Positions 25,401-37,867 of a stretch of DNA of 64,000 bases are shown here, one piece after another. Made by a program: the position numbers and the translations under genes. How positions within the stretch are numbered: position 1 is the first letter of the stretch; each line of letters starts with the position of its first letter. Source of the DNA: Anthopleura xanthogrammica (lineage: Eukaryota > Cnidaria > Anthozoa > Actiniaria > Actiniidae); NCBI GenBank assembly GCA_964019055.1, contig OZ025214.1:10987101-11051100 (forward strand). The letters are read 5' to 3'. The notes beneath the pieces are model-generated. The model ran no database searches. It saw nothing but the letters and a program-made list of their open reading frames with translations, and was not told where the DNA came from.

Positions 25401-25410
25401 GTTCTTCGTA

Positions 25411-25860
25411 TGCTCTCCGTCGAACACCGACGTCAAGCCTCGGTACGATTCAAATTCAGTACTGAACTTAATAATGATTTCGAATTTGGCCCACTGTCAC
25501 ACACACACTACCACTACATTATATATTCTATGCATACAACTCAACTCACATGTTGATTTTTCACCAATTGCAATTAAAAAGCGACTCTCTATTAGTTCTT
25601 CAGGCAGCTGGAAGTTTGAGTGAAAGTAGGAAAAATGCTCTCCGTCGAACACCGACGTCAAGCCTCGGTACGATTCAAATTCAGTACTGAACTTAATAAT
25701 GATTTCGAATTTGGCCCACTGTCACACACACACTACCACTACATTATATATTCTATGCATACAACTCAACTCACATGTTGATTTTTCACCAATTGCAATT
25801 AAAAAGCGACTCTCTATTAGTTCTTCAGGCAGCTGGAAGTTTGAGTGAAAGTAGGAAAAA
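25411..25860. repeat. Near-perfect 225-base tandem duplication
   Basis: TGCTCTCCGTCGAACACCGA starts at 25411 and again at 25636; both copies run to GTGAAAGTAGGAAAAA with no difference I can see. A very recent duplication, or an assembly error, just upstream of the first 5' unit of GPCR gene B. Confidence 0.9.
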
Positions 25861-26106
25861 TTTCCTTTTCACGGAAAACACAATTGATCGTTCGAATAAC
25901 GGAAGGTGTAGAGTACGGTTCTTGACTTTCTTTGTTCCTTTTCGCTTTTTAGTACGTTTCGTCATTATTAATTTTTTTCTTTGTTTCTCAGTTGCCGTTA
26001 TGCTTTTCAGTACTTCCATTCTCTAATTTTCATAGAATCTCAAAGAGATTCACAGACGACTTTGTACTTATAATATATGAAAGAAAAAAACGTTTGAACA
26101 CCTCAA

Positions 26107-28753
26107 ATGGTTACCACCAAAAGCAAGGTAAGTCTTTTGTTTGGTTTAGTATCAATAATCTTAAGCAGTATTTGATTGGCTCATTTTCGAAAGAGATTAA
26201 TAAGCGATTAAAATGTAAAGATCGTAACAAATGATATACCTTCAATCGCAAACAGCCGGTCACGTTGAAGTAGACGAACATTGTTTATCCTTGAAGATTA
26301 AGGAAACTAGCAGGAGATTGTGTTTGACAAAAAAATATGTTGTACATGCAAGACAACTAAGACTGTTTGGCTTGTTCGTTTACGTTCAAACCACAAATAA
26401 ACACATTAGCAGGCGATTATTGCTACACTTAATATTTCATACCCTTGACAACTCCTTCCGAGGAGAGCCCTATTCAAAACAATTATTTTCACAATAGGTT
26501 GATCATAACTTTTATTACCAGTCTTATTCAATTGCTTCTTAGGTCATTAGAAAAAATATGCAATCTCATTGGTTCTTCCTCAATTACCTACTGGAAGGTT
26601 TAATGAAAGATTACACGAGTAATGAATAAAAAGCCAATATTGATCTCACTGACCCAATTGAGCTCGCGGTAATCTTTCATAACCTTTGTGGGGGGTAAGA
26701 AGCAATTTTGAAAAATATATCCAGCTGGACCTGAAAGAAGCAATGAAAAGTGTTCTATTTGATTTCGGTTTCTTATTTTATTATATATCGATATAAATGT
26801 CTAATATATAAATTTAGACAATGTGCTAAATACGTGGCAAGCGTGACCACCTTTTCTTGTGATCGATATTACAAAAAAGGACAAAACTGAAAGAAAAATC
26901 ATTATTTTAAGCCTTCAAAAGCATCAGAAAACTTATTCAATTCAAAGAAAAATAATTACAGATTACAGAAGATAAGAATATGTATGTTAAAGGATTTTAG
27001 CAAATGCGAAGTTAATTTAAGATATTTTGAGTTGAAAAGTGAACTTCTTCTGGTAAAAGTTTTCATAATAGCCATAAGCTAATTTATACATTCAGTTGGA
27101 CTTCACATGCAAGGTTGCAAGTGGTCTTTGAAAATGTTCTTCGGGATTTATTCTTAACTTATCTAGCGAAGTATCTTACAAGAACACATAAATAACAGTT
27201 TCTTATAAGTTCATTTTGCGATTGCGTAATAGTACTACTTAGCAGCTGGAAAAGCCCGATCAATAGCGAATATTTGGTGCAATATGTGTCCCTTTTTCAC
27301 ATTTCATTCAATATTAAAATAAATTATCTATAGAAATATCCAAATGGAATATGGAATCTTGTCGTGACATCAGAATCTCTCGTGAGACTCGCTGGCCTTC
27401 AAATATTATTTTCAAATAAAAATACTTAAGTCTTTCCAAATTTAACCTTTTTTTCTTGAAATGAGATCAAAAACAACAATCCAAAGCTTCAAATATCGCT
27501 TTTCTGGTTCATAAGTAATTAAGAAAAAGATGATAAAAATGAAAAAAAGCAGTAAAAACAACAAACAACTATCCAAGTTAGTTTTTCTGTCAATGATTTG
27601 CCGAAGCAACGGCCTTTTCGAGAGTTTCTGCAGCTAGTTTACACATTTCTGTCGACTTTTTGCGAAATCGTAGTTAACATCAATGAATGTACTACCTTCT
27701 ATGAAGCGTTTCTACGGAACTGAAATATTATTCTTGCAGTGTTATTAGGTTTTTCTGGTACCACATTTTTCTCGCACTAAGGGTTTCAGTCTCATAAATC
27801 CATCGTAAATCTTCTTTCGCTAAATCTTCTTTAGCAAGTCGCTAATAAAGTTCAAAAAATTGTTTTCTCTCACTTTAAGACAGACATGACTTCGTATACT
27901 TTCAGTCACAGATGAAACGTGCTTTTCGCTTTTCAAAAATGAGGGGAAAATACTTCTTGATCCATCTTTGACTACATTATAGTGATGTTTTCTGTGCATT
28001 TGCGAGTAAGCAAATTGCGTGGGAACCCTGTGTTGGTACACGCCGTATGTTGTACGTGCGTATGGACAAGGTGATGACGAAATCAAGTGATGAAAAATCT
28101 ACTCGATGGGTTAATTATTTTTCTTAAGTATGGTGCTCCGCTCGCGCGGGCCTTGGGCCCGCGCGGGAGCTCCGCTTTAAAACCTTCAAATTTATCCAGC
28201 CCTTAAATTAACAACTTCCAGATTGATCTAAGTCAGGGCACGTACGGTTAACTCACAGACAGAACCCTGAAACAACCGCTGTACTGATCTACTATAGTAA
28301 TTCGGTGGATTCATAACACGAAGCTCGAATTGCAATTGACAGTCCAAGGTTTTACGGAGGGATAAGAATCGGGAAACCAAGAGAAAACCCTTAGGACGAG
28401 GGAGAGTCCAAATAAATACTACTCAAACGTGACGTCGTGTCCAGGTATCGAACACTAGACCCCAGAGGGAGGCGAGTGTACTACTGTTCTGCCACCAAAG
28501 CATTTTTAATTTTTTTCCCGTTTCAGCTCCATTCTCCGTATTTCAGCTGGATGTATGTGGCTTTCGGACTGTTTCTGTCATTCAATAAATCAGGCTCATC
28601 TAAAAGTCCTAACTGGATATCCTGTGAGGTACGTGATTCCATAGCCTGTAAATGTGCCAACGTCATCTTCGTCGACGTCATAGCAAGATGTCATTTCAAG
28701 CACTTGACTGACCGGAGGAAAATCATTAATATTCCACAAGACATCGTTCGATT
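26107..28753 (+). CDS. First copy of the 5' end of GPCR gene B (Met exon and signal-peptide exon only)
   Basis: A Met micro-exon 26107-26127 (MVTTKSK, donor GTAAGT) and a cap exon 28527-28753 (a MYVAFGLFLSF run, W-x-SC, then a cysteine-rich segment ending IPQDIVRL) repeat the first two exons of gene B at 29.8 and 31.2 kb. Frames, phases and exon lengths (21 and 227) are identical and there is no stop. No LRR or helix exon follows before the second unit, so this is either an alternative upstream start for gene B or a duplicated fragment. Its Met-exon donor is better than the one in the second unit. Confidence 0.6.
26700..28130. other. No gene recognised
   Basis: AT-rich intron-like sequence inside the first 5' unit. 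It has no counterpart in the second unit, which jumps from about 30780 to its SINE, so either it was inserted here or the second unit lost it. Confidence 0.45.
28134..28175. repeat. GC-rich perfect hairpin
   Basis: CTCGCGCGGGCC, a three-base loop and GGCCCGCGCGGGAG form a strong hairpin flanked by GCTCCGC repeats. Its GC content is far above that of the surroundings. Confidence 0.8.
28190..28500 (-). repeat. tRNA-like SINE
   Basis: On the minus strand the head has GCCTCCCTCTGGGG and a GTGTTCGATACCTGG box-B-like motif, and the tail ends in one 57-base type unit. It parallels the SINE at 30795-31135 and lies just upstream of the cap exon in both 5' units, so it predates the duplication. Confidence 0.65.
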
Positions 28754-29159
28754 GTAAGATATATAAAATATAAACGTATTGTCAAATGATGCAGTTACAT
28801 GCAGCAGTTTGTCGGCAGAATTTGAGAATTTTTTTTAAAAACAAGAATGGTCTAGCAATGAACTTTGATTCAGTTTTTGAATTGATAGTCTTCAAATGTA
28901 AACGTAAAAAATATAAAAAAATAATAATAATAATAGCTTTATTAAAACAAACTTGTGAAAAAATACACTAATGGTTTACAAATAATAAATGTATGTATAT
29001 GAAAAAGTCTAAAAGTTAAACAGGCGTAAAAAAAATACTCATTACGTAATCTTGTGGCACGCGGTATATAGCTGTATTTATGTTTCTCTGTTCGTGAAAT
29101 TGGGGTAGCATATTTGGAAATTCTTCTCAGGTTGTACCGCTTATCCCGATGTACTGGTC

Positions 29160-29380
29160 CACACTTGACATAAGCATAAGCATAAGCATAGACATAAGCA
29201 TAAGAATTGCTCGTGTTAAATGTGAACCGGCACAACAAAAAGCATAAGCACAAGAACCAGAAAATAAAAATAAAAATATTTTCTTATGCTTATTTGCTCA
29301 TGCTTATGTCGAAAAATACAAGTTTGTACCCGCACAACATATGCATAAACATAAGCACAAGCACACGCATAAGTATACCT
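29160..29380. repeat. CATAAG hexamer-like simple repeats
   Basis: Runs of CATAAG on one side and CTTATG on the other, with the orientation switching around 29280, giving a loose inverted arrangement of microsatellites. Confidence 0.7.
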
Positions 29381-29778
29381 GCAGGGTATTCTTGTCAGCG
29401 GAAAATAAAGTGCAATTACGCATGCGCGAGAAGCAAACGCGCCTGCGCAGAAACTGTTTAATGCTTTTTATTCAGTCTTTTTATCTTGTGAACTCATTCA
29501 TATATTATTTCAAAGTCTCCGTGGCATTCATCTGCCACCACACGTGTCAAGTGACGCAAGTTGTATGTTCCTCTCAACCGTAAGTACCATTGATCCTTCG
29601 AGTAACTGATGGTATAGAGTAAGGCTCTTCACTTTATTCGCTTTTAAATAAGTTTTGTCATTATCAATTTCTTTGTTTCTTGAAGGTATATTTTTCAGTA
29701 CTTACATTCTGAATTTTACATAAAATCTCAAAAGGATTTACATGAAAAAAGAAGAAGGAAAACGTTTGAACACTTGAA

Positions 29779-31709
29779 ATGGTTGCCATCAAAAGCAAGG
29801 TTGGTTTTTCTGGTTTGTCTTAGTATCAAAAATCTTACGCAGTAGTTAATCGATTGGCTCATTTCCGAACGATAATTTTATGCTATTAAAATAAAAAGAT
29901 AGTGACAAAATGAAACTTGTGATCGCCAACTTTCATGTTGAAGATATTCATTATAAGATATATAACTATTTTGGAATTCTATGTCCCCCCCCCCCCCCCG
30001 ATTTTGTTGATAGAACAGTGCTCTCTATGATATTCGGGATGGGTCGTATTTGGCAAAAAAGATGTGGTATACGATATGTACAGTTTCACCTGCTTTCTTG
30101 TGTTCAAACCACAAAGGAAAACTAAGCTGTCTACTTTTTCTTATTACCAATCTTATTTAATGGCTTCTTAGCTTATTACAAAAACTTGCACGCTGATTGG
30201 CTCTTCCTCAGGAACCTACTATTGACAGCTGGACAGTTTTAAAGCTAATATGTTCGATTCTCTTTCATAGGACATCTGGAAAGCGAAATTAAAGTCTAGA
30301 CTATCAATGAATAAAAAAAAAAAAATTGGGATCCCGCTGAAATTTTGAATAAGCTATTAAGAGCGACTGTCTGTAAAAATCGAACAAATCGAACAACAAT
30401 CGATTTTGGGCCCTACGCATAGAAAAAAATACCGCCGAGATCACGGAATTTAGTGTAAAAATAAGCGCATCCTATAAAAAATATATATGCTTTCGATAAA
30501 AAAAAATAGATAAAAATAAAGATAAGTGGTTTATAGCTGTACAAAGCGCTTATTTTTACACTAAATTCCGTGATCTCGGTGGTCATTTTTTCGATGATTA
30601 GGGCCGAAATCGACAGACAGTCGCTCTCTTAAATCTTATGATGAACTTGGTGGGGGTCAGAAGCAATTTTGAAATAGATATCCAGCCGAAAATGGAAGAA
30701 ACAATTAAAAATTTTCTATTTGATTCTGCTTTATTGTGCAATTATATATTGATATCAATTCCTACTAAACCTTTTAAAATTTATAGGAAGCTAAAATTAA
30801 TAGCTTCTCAAGGCTAGGTTAACTCACAGATCGAACCCTGAAACAGCCTCTCGGCTGAGTTTAGTCAGGGCACCGCTAACTCACAGATCGAACCCTGAAT
30901 CAGCCTCTAGGCTGATCTACTAGTAAATCATGGCATATAGCTAACTTGAAGATCGAATTGCTATTTAACTTGTAAGTTGAGTTTTACGGAGGGAGTAAAA
31001 ATCGGAGAACCCAAAGGAAAAATCGTCAAATCATGGGAGAGACCTGATAAGTACTGGCACATGTGACCGAGTCCATCTATCGAGCCCTAGACCCGGGTAG
31101 GCGAGTGAATTACTCCGCACGCTACGCCAAAATATCCCGAAAGCTTACGTTCATATTACTTTTCGTATATTGCAGCTTCTTTTCCCCTACTTCAGCCTGA
31201 TGTACGTGGCTATTGGACTGTTTCTCTCATTCATTAAAGCAGGTTCAGCCAAAAGTCCTAATTGGACATCCTGTGAGGCACGTGATTCCATTGCTTGTAA
31301 TTGTGCCAACGTCATCTTCGTCGACGTCATAGCAAGATGCCATTTCAAGCACTTGACTGATCTGAAGATGATCATAAATATTCCACAAGACATCGTTCGA
31401 TTGTAAGATATGTAAAATATAAACGTATTTGTCAATGATGCAGTTACGCCAGTTTGTCGGGAGAATTTGAGAATTGTGGTTTCTCCTGCTGTGATATGGA
31501 TAGCCTTATACACGTCTCATCTTTTTATATAAGATCGAGATATTTTAGCTATTAAAAACTGTTCCCCATGTCTTTAAACCTGTGGAAGTTGTTTAAACTT
31601 TTTTGAGGCTTGAGGGTGCCAACGTTGACGTGGCACAGAAAGAAGAAATTGTTCTCTGACAGGCTGACGCTGATTTTCTGGAGAAAGCAATTATATAATA
31701 ATAATAATT

Positions 31710-31745
<36 letters not shown>

Positions 31746-34092
31746 TTTATCATTTTCTGGGGAAAGCATATATATCATGTGTTTCATGATATAAATAATA
31801 TAATGCTTTGGATTTATCTTGTTTGTCTTTGGTAATAAATTATGATTGCCATTTACATTAGCACCCCTTATTCAGATATCTAGTTTTAAATAATTGTGAG
31901 CAAACATTGGACACCGGGACAAATAACGTAATGCTTTTGTCAGAAAATAAACGATTTTGATATTATGCAAAATTTCACAATCATCGTGTTTTAGACTTGG
32001 TTTCCAAACTCAATCGATTGAATATTACTTTATTTTTTCTGTTCAGAAATCTTTCTGGAAACAGCATCCACGAAATACCTTCGAACTCGTTCTACAATTA
32101 TTCTCAGCTGATTTATTTGTAAGGAATTCCTTTTTTGTGTGTGGTTTATTTTGACTCATAATGCAGTATTTTCAAGTCCTTTTATTATCCATGCATCCAT
32201 CCGTTCATTCGTCCATCCCTACATTCAAAACTCAATCACACTCATTCCATTATTCATTGATTTTTGTCTATAACTATCTATTGCGCTTCCTGTTTTCGTT
32301 ACCACAAATACATACGTATTCCTAAATATACGTAGTCATCCATTCTCCTAACTTTTTTCCCGAAGTATAAATGTTCATTATTTCCTCCCAGATCGTTGTC
32401 TTCTAATAAAATCCACACTATCAGCAAAGGAGCTTTCAATGGACTAAAGAAACTACGTGAACTGTAAGTGTTTAAAAGTACAATCACATAGTTGGTTTTT
32501 CCCAAATGAATTGCCTGCTTAGTCAGTCTGTCAACAAAAAACACATTTTACCTGTACATAAATTCATACAATGCCTACAGTAATTACAATAGTTTATATC
32601 AGAAACAAGGAACTGGAGATTCCTTCCTTCCCTATTTCTTTCCTTTCTCTCTTCTCCCATTCTTCTATTTCTTTATAGCAGTATTTTAAAATTCTATAGG
32701 AATCTCCAAAACAACATAATCAAAAAATGGGACACAACGTTGTTTCAACAAGATCTACCAAACCTCATCATGCTGAACGTTGCACAAAATATTTATTGGA
32801 AACCAGACCAACAAATCCTGTCACTGCCAAACATAAAGATTATTTTGCTGTTGGAGCACCCTTATCATGTCAATCATCCCGATTGCCTTAGCTTGCAATG
32901 TCACCTGATCCATCGAAACCGAACAAGGAGCAACGACAATGAGACACCTCCTGGAAGCATTAAGAAAAAAGTTGATCCACGTTCCTTGCCGCTAAATTCC
33001 GAATCGTGCTGGAACATGAAGCTTGTTTTTAAAGATTCCAACTACTGGAATGCTATCTATGAAAGAAGTTTCTATTTTGATTGTGAAGTGTCACAGTGCA
33101 GGTGGTCATCAAGCAGGCACACAAACAAAGAAAATGTCAGTTATCCACATTGGTATTACTTTGAATACTCTCTCAAACCATATTGTTGGGACACGATCCA
33201 ACGGATCCACATTATCACTTTAGCAATAGGTTTATGTGCAATGATTTTTAACATAATCGTTACCATAACAACATTACGAAGCAGAATTCTACGAGAGTCT
33301 GTAGCACATGTTCTTGTGGCTAATATTGCTGTAGGAGACCTGTTCATCTCATTCTACATGATCATCATTACATCCACAAGACAAAGCATGTCGGCTGAGA
33401 ACTATCACAGCATGTACCTTCCGTATTATTGCAGGATCGTTGGTACTGTTTTCTTTATTGGACAGTTTGTAAGCCCAGGAATGTCATTCATAATGACATT
33501 AGAAAGGTATTTAGCTGTTGTATATTGCATGAGACCAAACATCAGGATCACTTCGAGAATGTGTTACGTTCTAATGGTTTTGGGATGGAGTACTAGTATA
33601 GCGCTGGCTGTTAGCTTCATGACTTTTCCTCAGTTTTCTGTAGAACCAGACACATTCTGTGTTCCACTCGGTAATTCAGAAAATGTATCAGTCGTTTATT
33701 ATATTGTTGGCGTTGGGGTCGGGCTATACACTATTTCGCTTGCCTTATATGGTCACATGTATGTGGATTTCAAAAGGACTAACCAGAAGACCGTACAGTT
33801 ACAAAGAGAAAACCGCTTGGCGCGCAAGATGGCTCCTATCGTGTTCACAAACGTGCTATTTTTCATTTTCCCTTTGCTCTTTTTACTCTTTACTCAAAAT
33901 TTACATAATATGAATACTTTAAATGCCGTACATCATTTCATTTTTGCATCTACGTTTTTCATAATGTGTTTAGCAATAAACTCCTGCTTTAATCCAATTC
34001 TTTTCTCGTTTAGAAACGAGAAATTCCGAAATGAGTTAAAAAGGCATTGTTTTGAATTTCAAAATAAGGCTCGTGTTGTTCCTCGCGATTGA
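29779..34092 (+). CDS. LRR-containing class A GPCR, gene B
   Basis: Exons read as 29779-29799 (MVAIKSK), 31176-31402 (signal run MYVAIGLFLSF, then a cysteine-rich cap), 32047-32118 and 32392-32463 (two 24-residue LRRs) and 32700-34092 (third LRR-like segment, linker, seven helices). They join in frame to 1785 bases, 594 residues. The helical region keeps LVANIAVGD, ERYLAVVYCMRP and NPILF. The C-terminus ends RVVPRD, unlike genes A and C, which end VAVQP. The first donor here is GTTGGT, poorer than the GTAAGT in the upstream duplicate at 26128, so transcripts may start from that unit instead. The methionine inside exon 2 could also serve as a start. The role is as for gene A: a plasma-membrane receptor with an unknown ligand. 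Confidence 0.85.
30361..30628. mobile_element. Kolobok-type MITE
   Basis: TTAA at 30357-30360 and 30629-30632 flanks ends GAGCGACTGTCTGTAAAAAT on the left and GACAGTCGCTCTC on the right (two extra bases). A second inner pair, ACGGAATTTAGTGTAAAAAT and its complement, forms the arms. Its ends match those of the element at 48396. The first 5' unit of gene B (near 26650-26680) lacks it, so it inserted after that duplication. Confidence 0.85.
30795..31135 (-). repeat. tRNA-like SINE with two tail units
   Basis: On the minus strand: GGCGTAGCGTGCGGAGTAAT head, box-B-like GGGCTCGATAGATGG, a body with TCTCCGATTTTTACTCCCTC, then two 57-base type tail units. It lies in intron 1 of gene B just before the cap exon. 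Confidence 0.7.
31694..31747. repeat. AAT microsatellite
   Basis: About fifteen AAT/ATA units in intron 2 of GPCR gene B. The poly-tyrosine open frame read from it on the other strand is an artefact. Confidence 0.9.
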
Positions 34093-34156
34093 TCTTAAAC
34101 TGGATTGAACCTTTATGACTTTCTTGAACTTAGAGTACCTTATTACATATAACATG

Positions 34157-34390
34157 AAGTGGCGGCGGAACGAACTCAGACAAGGGGGGCCGATATACCC
34201 CGAAGCTCAAAAAAGAGGGGGCTGCCAAAAATCTCCAAAAAAATTGACGCAAAATAGAAAGGGTAATTGCCAACAATCCTAAAAAAAATCAGAAGCAGAA
34301 AAGAATTTTTCGAAAGCAACTTCGTCTTGCTAGAAATTTGCTAAAAAACATTCGCACTCTGTCTATTTGGAGGCACTTCCGCCGCCCCTG
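34157..34390. mobile_element. MITE with GTGGCGGCGGAA ends
   Basis: AAGTGGCGGCGGAACG at the left and CACTTCCGCCGCCCC at the right are inverted repeats bracketing about 230 bases, just 3' of gene B. A related GGCGGCGGAG fragment is at about 44863. Confidence 0.6.
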
Positions 34391-34884
34391 TTACAAATTT
34401 CGTGACCAGTTCATTTCGCGATTTTGAAGGTCACATATTTTGCGACTTTTTAATTTCGCGATTTTGAGGGGAAAAAAATCATTTATTGATCACTTTAATT
34501 CGAGATTTCATTAGCCTGCTTTGAAGACTCAATATTTTACGCTCAAACGTTTGACTAAAAAATTAGAGTCTGCTGAACCGAGCCGCTAATATTTTTTTTA
34601 ATATACACGATCGAGCTATTGTCCGGACTTGCCAATCAGTGCGAACTTTCCATATCCAGGAAAGTAGCTTCTGATTGGTCAGCGTGACTGTAGCGGCGTT
34701 CGAAGGCAACTTGAAGTATTTCATGTTTCGTGAAATTAAGAAGATAGTTCGTAAGGCGATTTATTTAAAATCGAAAAAAATGAAGGAAGGCCAAACAAGA
34801 TATAGTGCTGGGCAATAGTTAAGATTCCTTATCAGCTGATCTGAAGAAAAATATTAGCCGATGAGAATCGAGAAAATTTGCAAA

Positions 34885-35085
34885 ACTGAGATGTCATCCG
34901 TAGTGATCAGAAAACTTTGGAGACGGTTAATTATTTACTTTATCTTCTCACTAAATAATAAATATCACACTAATTTTATACAAAATATTAATAACCTCTC
35001 CTTAAATTCCAGATTTATTTCAGATATAAATTTTTGTAAATCGATTTTCGCAGGTTTCATGACCCCTCAGTTTTGCAGTGACGCC
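34885..35085. mobile_element. MITE with CTGAGGGGTCAT-type ends
   Basis: AAAACTGAGATGTCATCC and the right end TTCATGACCCCTCAGTTTTG are inverted repeats. The copy at 58480-58672 has the same ends and a similar inside. Confidence 0.65.
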
Positions 35086-35450
35086 AACTCTACGTCACTT
35101 TTTCAGATCAGCTTGAAGCATTTTACTGCATGTGCAGACACTCTAACCGGTATCACTTGAATAGGACTGACCAATGAGATACAGTAAACTAGACAGAGAT
35201 TGACAGATAACATTGGCCAATTAGATTATCTCGTTTTCACGCTCTTTTTAAATTGATATGCGATCTGATTGGCCGAATAAAAATAAATATAGCTATGTGA
35301 TTGGTAAATATCACTAGCTTATCAAAGTGGCTCCGTTTGGAGTATCCGCACAGTAACATCATATTGTTAATTTTCCAGCCATTTAGACAGGGGTGGTTCT
35401 TACATTTTCTATATGTTCAATACTTTTTTTTCCATATATAACATTCAGTA

Positions 35451-36470
35451 TATAGAGATTACTTCATGGAAAGTGCGCGCGTACGGTTTTTATTCACGAG
35501 TTGTGAAGTATCATAAAACGAACAAGCGAGTCTTCGAGCGCGTGAGTTTTATGATACAAAACAACGAGTGAATAAAAATCGTACAAAGAGATTTTCAATT
35601 TGGTTTGAATTAGAGACTATTTTAGTTTACAAAGTTTGCAAACAAAGCTCAGTTTCCAAACTAAAAATTATATTGCAATAATTCTTTATTTTACAATGCT
35701 GTTTTACAAGCATAATAAAAACTTATTCTTATTAAATTCTAATTCGGTTTCTAAGTTTGATCTTTTCAACTTCTAGGCTTTTAGTTTACACCATAAATAA
35801 TTGCGAAAGCTTACCGAAGTTTCTGTCGCCTTCTTACACGGCAAAGCTGCCTTTCAATTCCTCGTTGTTGTTTAATACATTTTTAAGAACTTTTCCACTA
35901 TATTTACATCTCGGTCAGCTTTTCCTCCGCTCTACTATTGGTATTTCATCGATTTTCTCTTTGGTTTCGTCGTCTAAATTATATTTTCATCCATGTTTTG
36001 AACTCAAACTTTCTAGTTTAGGTCTCACCGAAGTCGTCTTCTTACAAAAGCAAATGAAGCTGACTTTCCTTGTTGTTGTTTAAGTTTTCAGTACTTTTAA
36101 ATAACTTTTCCAATAGATTTACATCTCAGGCAGCTTTTTCTCCGCTTTACTATAGATAATTCATCGATTTTGTCTTTGGTTTTGTCGTCTAAAATATAGT
36201 TTCATTCATGTTTTGAAATAAAAACTTTCTAGTTTAGTCGAAAGTCTCACACGAAAGAGCAGTGGAGCCCGTTGCTGCCGGCTTCTGATTGGACGTATCG
36301 TTTTTCTCACGCGTGAAGAAAAGCCGTACGTGGCTTCTGATTGGACGTATCGTTTTTCTCACACGTGAAAAAGCGATACGCGCATTGTGATTGGTTGGGA
36401 GGAGTGAACGAACGAACATTTATTACACAGGACTTTACTGAGTAAATCTCGGTATGTATATAATAAAGCA
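35451..36470 (+). repeat. Dispersed repeat R1, about 1 kb
   Basis: From TAGAGATTACTTCATGGAAA to GGTATGTATATAATAAA this segment is repeated in reverse orientation at about 53305-54300, with good similarity throughout. It contains short palindromes (GTATCATAAAAC region) and two direct copies of a CTTCTGATTGGACGTATCG run. I see no terminal inverted repeat or transposase. Confidence 0.7.
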
Positions 36471-36474
36471 GCAT

Positions 36475-37690
36475 TGACGACCCTTTTTATAATTTTTATC
36501 GTATTGACTTTCTAAACAACGGGGTGTTATCGTTTGTTTTGTTGATTTGCCGTGTCGATTCATTCAGCCAAGGTTTTCTATCAAGGCTTCTGATTGGATA
36601 GAGCAACGTCATTTTATTACGTCATCGCGTGCATATCGGAAACTGATTAGCGTCTCAGTTCAGCAGGCTACGATTTCTTTGAATAAACAATTCCAAATTT
36701 GTTTCCAAACAAACACAGACTCATTTAAAAAAACTTTGCTATGTAAAATAAAAAAAAACCTTAGTTAGTTCTTTGGTGTTGACTTAATTAGCATATTGAA
36801 AACTGATTCAAATAATTTATTGTTGATCAGGATCATTAGGCGAAAGTACTTCATTTATCCATGCTTTCCAATCGCATTAAATTATTAACTTTTACAAATA
36901 ATGATGGGTCTCCTAATTTTTGCGTTATTTTGTTTTCCTGAAACTTATTTTTTCGTGACACTTTAATTTCTCGATTTTTTCGGAATCGCGAAATTAAAGT
37001 TTCGTGAAAATGTCATTTAATAAGGTATCAGGAGAAAATATTGATAACAGACAAAGTTAAGATAAAGTACGAGTCTCAAAAAGGCCATTTCATAACCGAT
37101 CACATGCAGGCTTTTTTTTTTCTTTCTTCTCATCTTTGTTTGGAGGTTTTATGTTCCAACTGCGCATGTCAATGTCTGTAATCACCTCATCTCTCTGTCA
37201 CCTGTGTCAACTAACTTAGTAATTATTTCAATATCTCAAAAACACACAATTGTTATGGGATATTGTCAATTTTGCACTGGTTCATGTTCAGGTTTTGAGT
37301 CGTCAGATAATGCTTGAATTTGAAACAGTGAACGAAGATTGAATATTATATGTAATTAAAATGAACAAATTCTGTAAATTCGTGACCAAATCTTATTGCT
37401 AAACAATCTGATCAATCAATAATAGGATATCTGCAGAAATTAATTTCTTCTAATATGAGAGAGCTTCTAATATGCTCCGTAACTTGCTGCGAAATTTATT
37501 TATTTTCTGGTATGAAGTTCACAACCTTTTTGTAACCTGCTGCGTAGTTTATTTATGGGTATGAAGTTACTATCTTTTCGAATCAACAGCAGTCTTAATT
37601 TCTTTAATACACATATTCTCTCTATAAAATAACACTAAAAATTCTTATTAAATCTTCACTTAAGATTAAAAAAGAAACAATGACTCCATT
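36475..37690. other. No gene recognised
   Basis: AT-rich spacer upstream of gene C with a small hairpin near 36950-37015 (CTTTAATTTCTCG paired with CGAAATTAAAG). The gene C leader begins near 37700. Confidence 0.45.
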
Positions 37691-37867
37691 GAAGTTGATA
37701 AAGTTGCAATCAATCACGCATAATGTGAAAGTTTATTTAGCGATCGACTTATAAAGTTTGTAATTTGAAATTGAATATATTTGCCAAGCCAGTGTTGGAA
37801 AGCGAAAAGACACATCTTTCATCGAAGAAACGAATGAGGAAACCTTTCAAAGGAACTGGCTCAAAGC

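Noticed and set aside
31593..31787. Small frame with a poly-tyrosine run
   Set aside because: It is an AAT microsatellite read on the opposite strand, in an intron of GPCR gene B.
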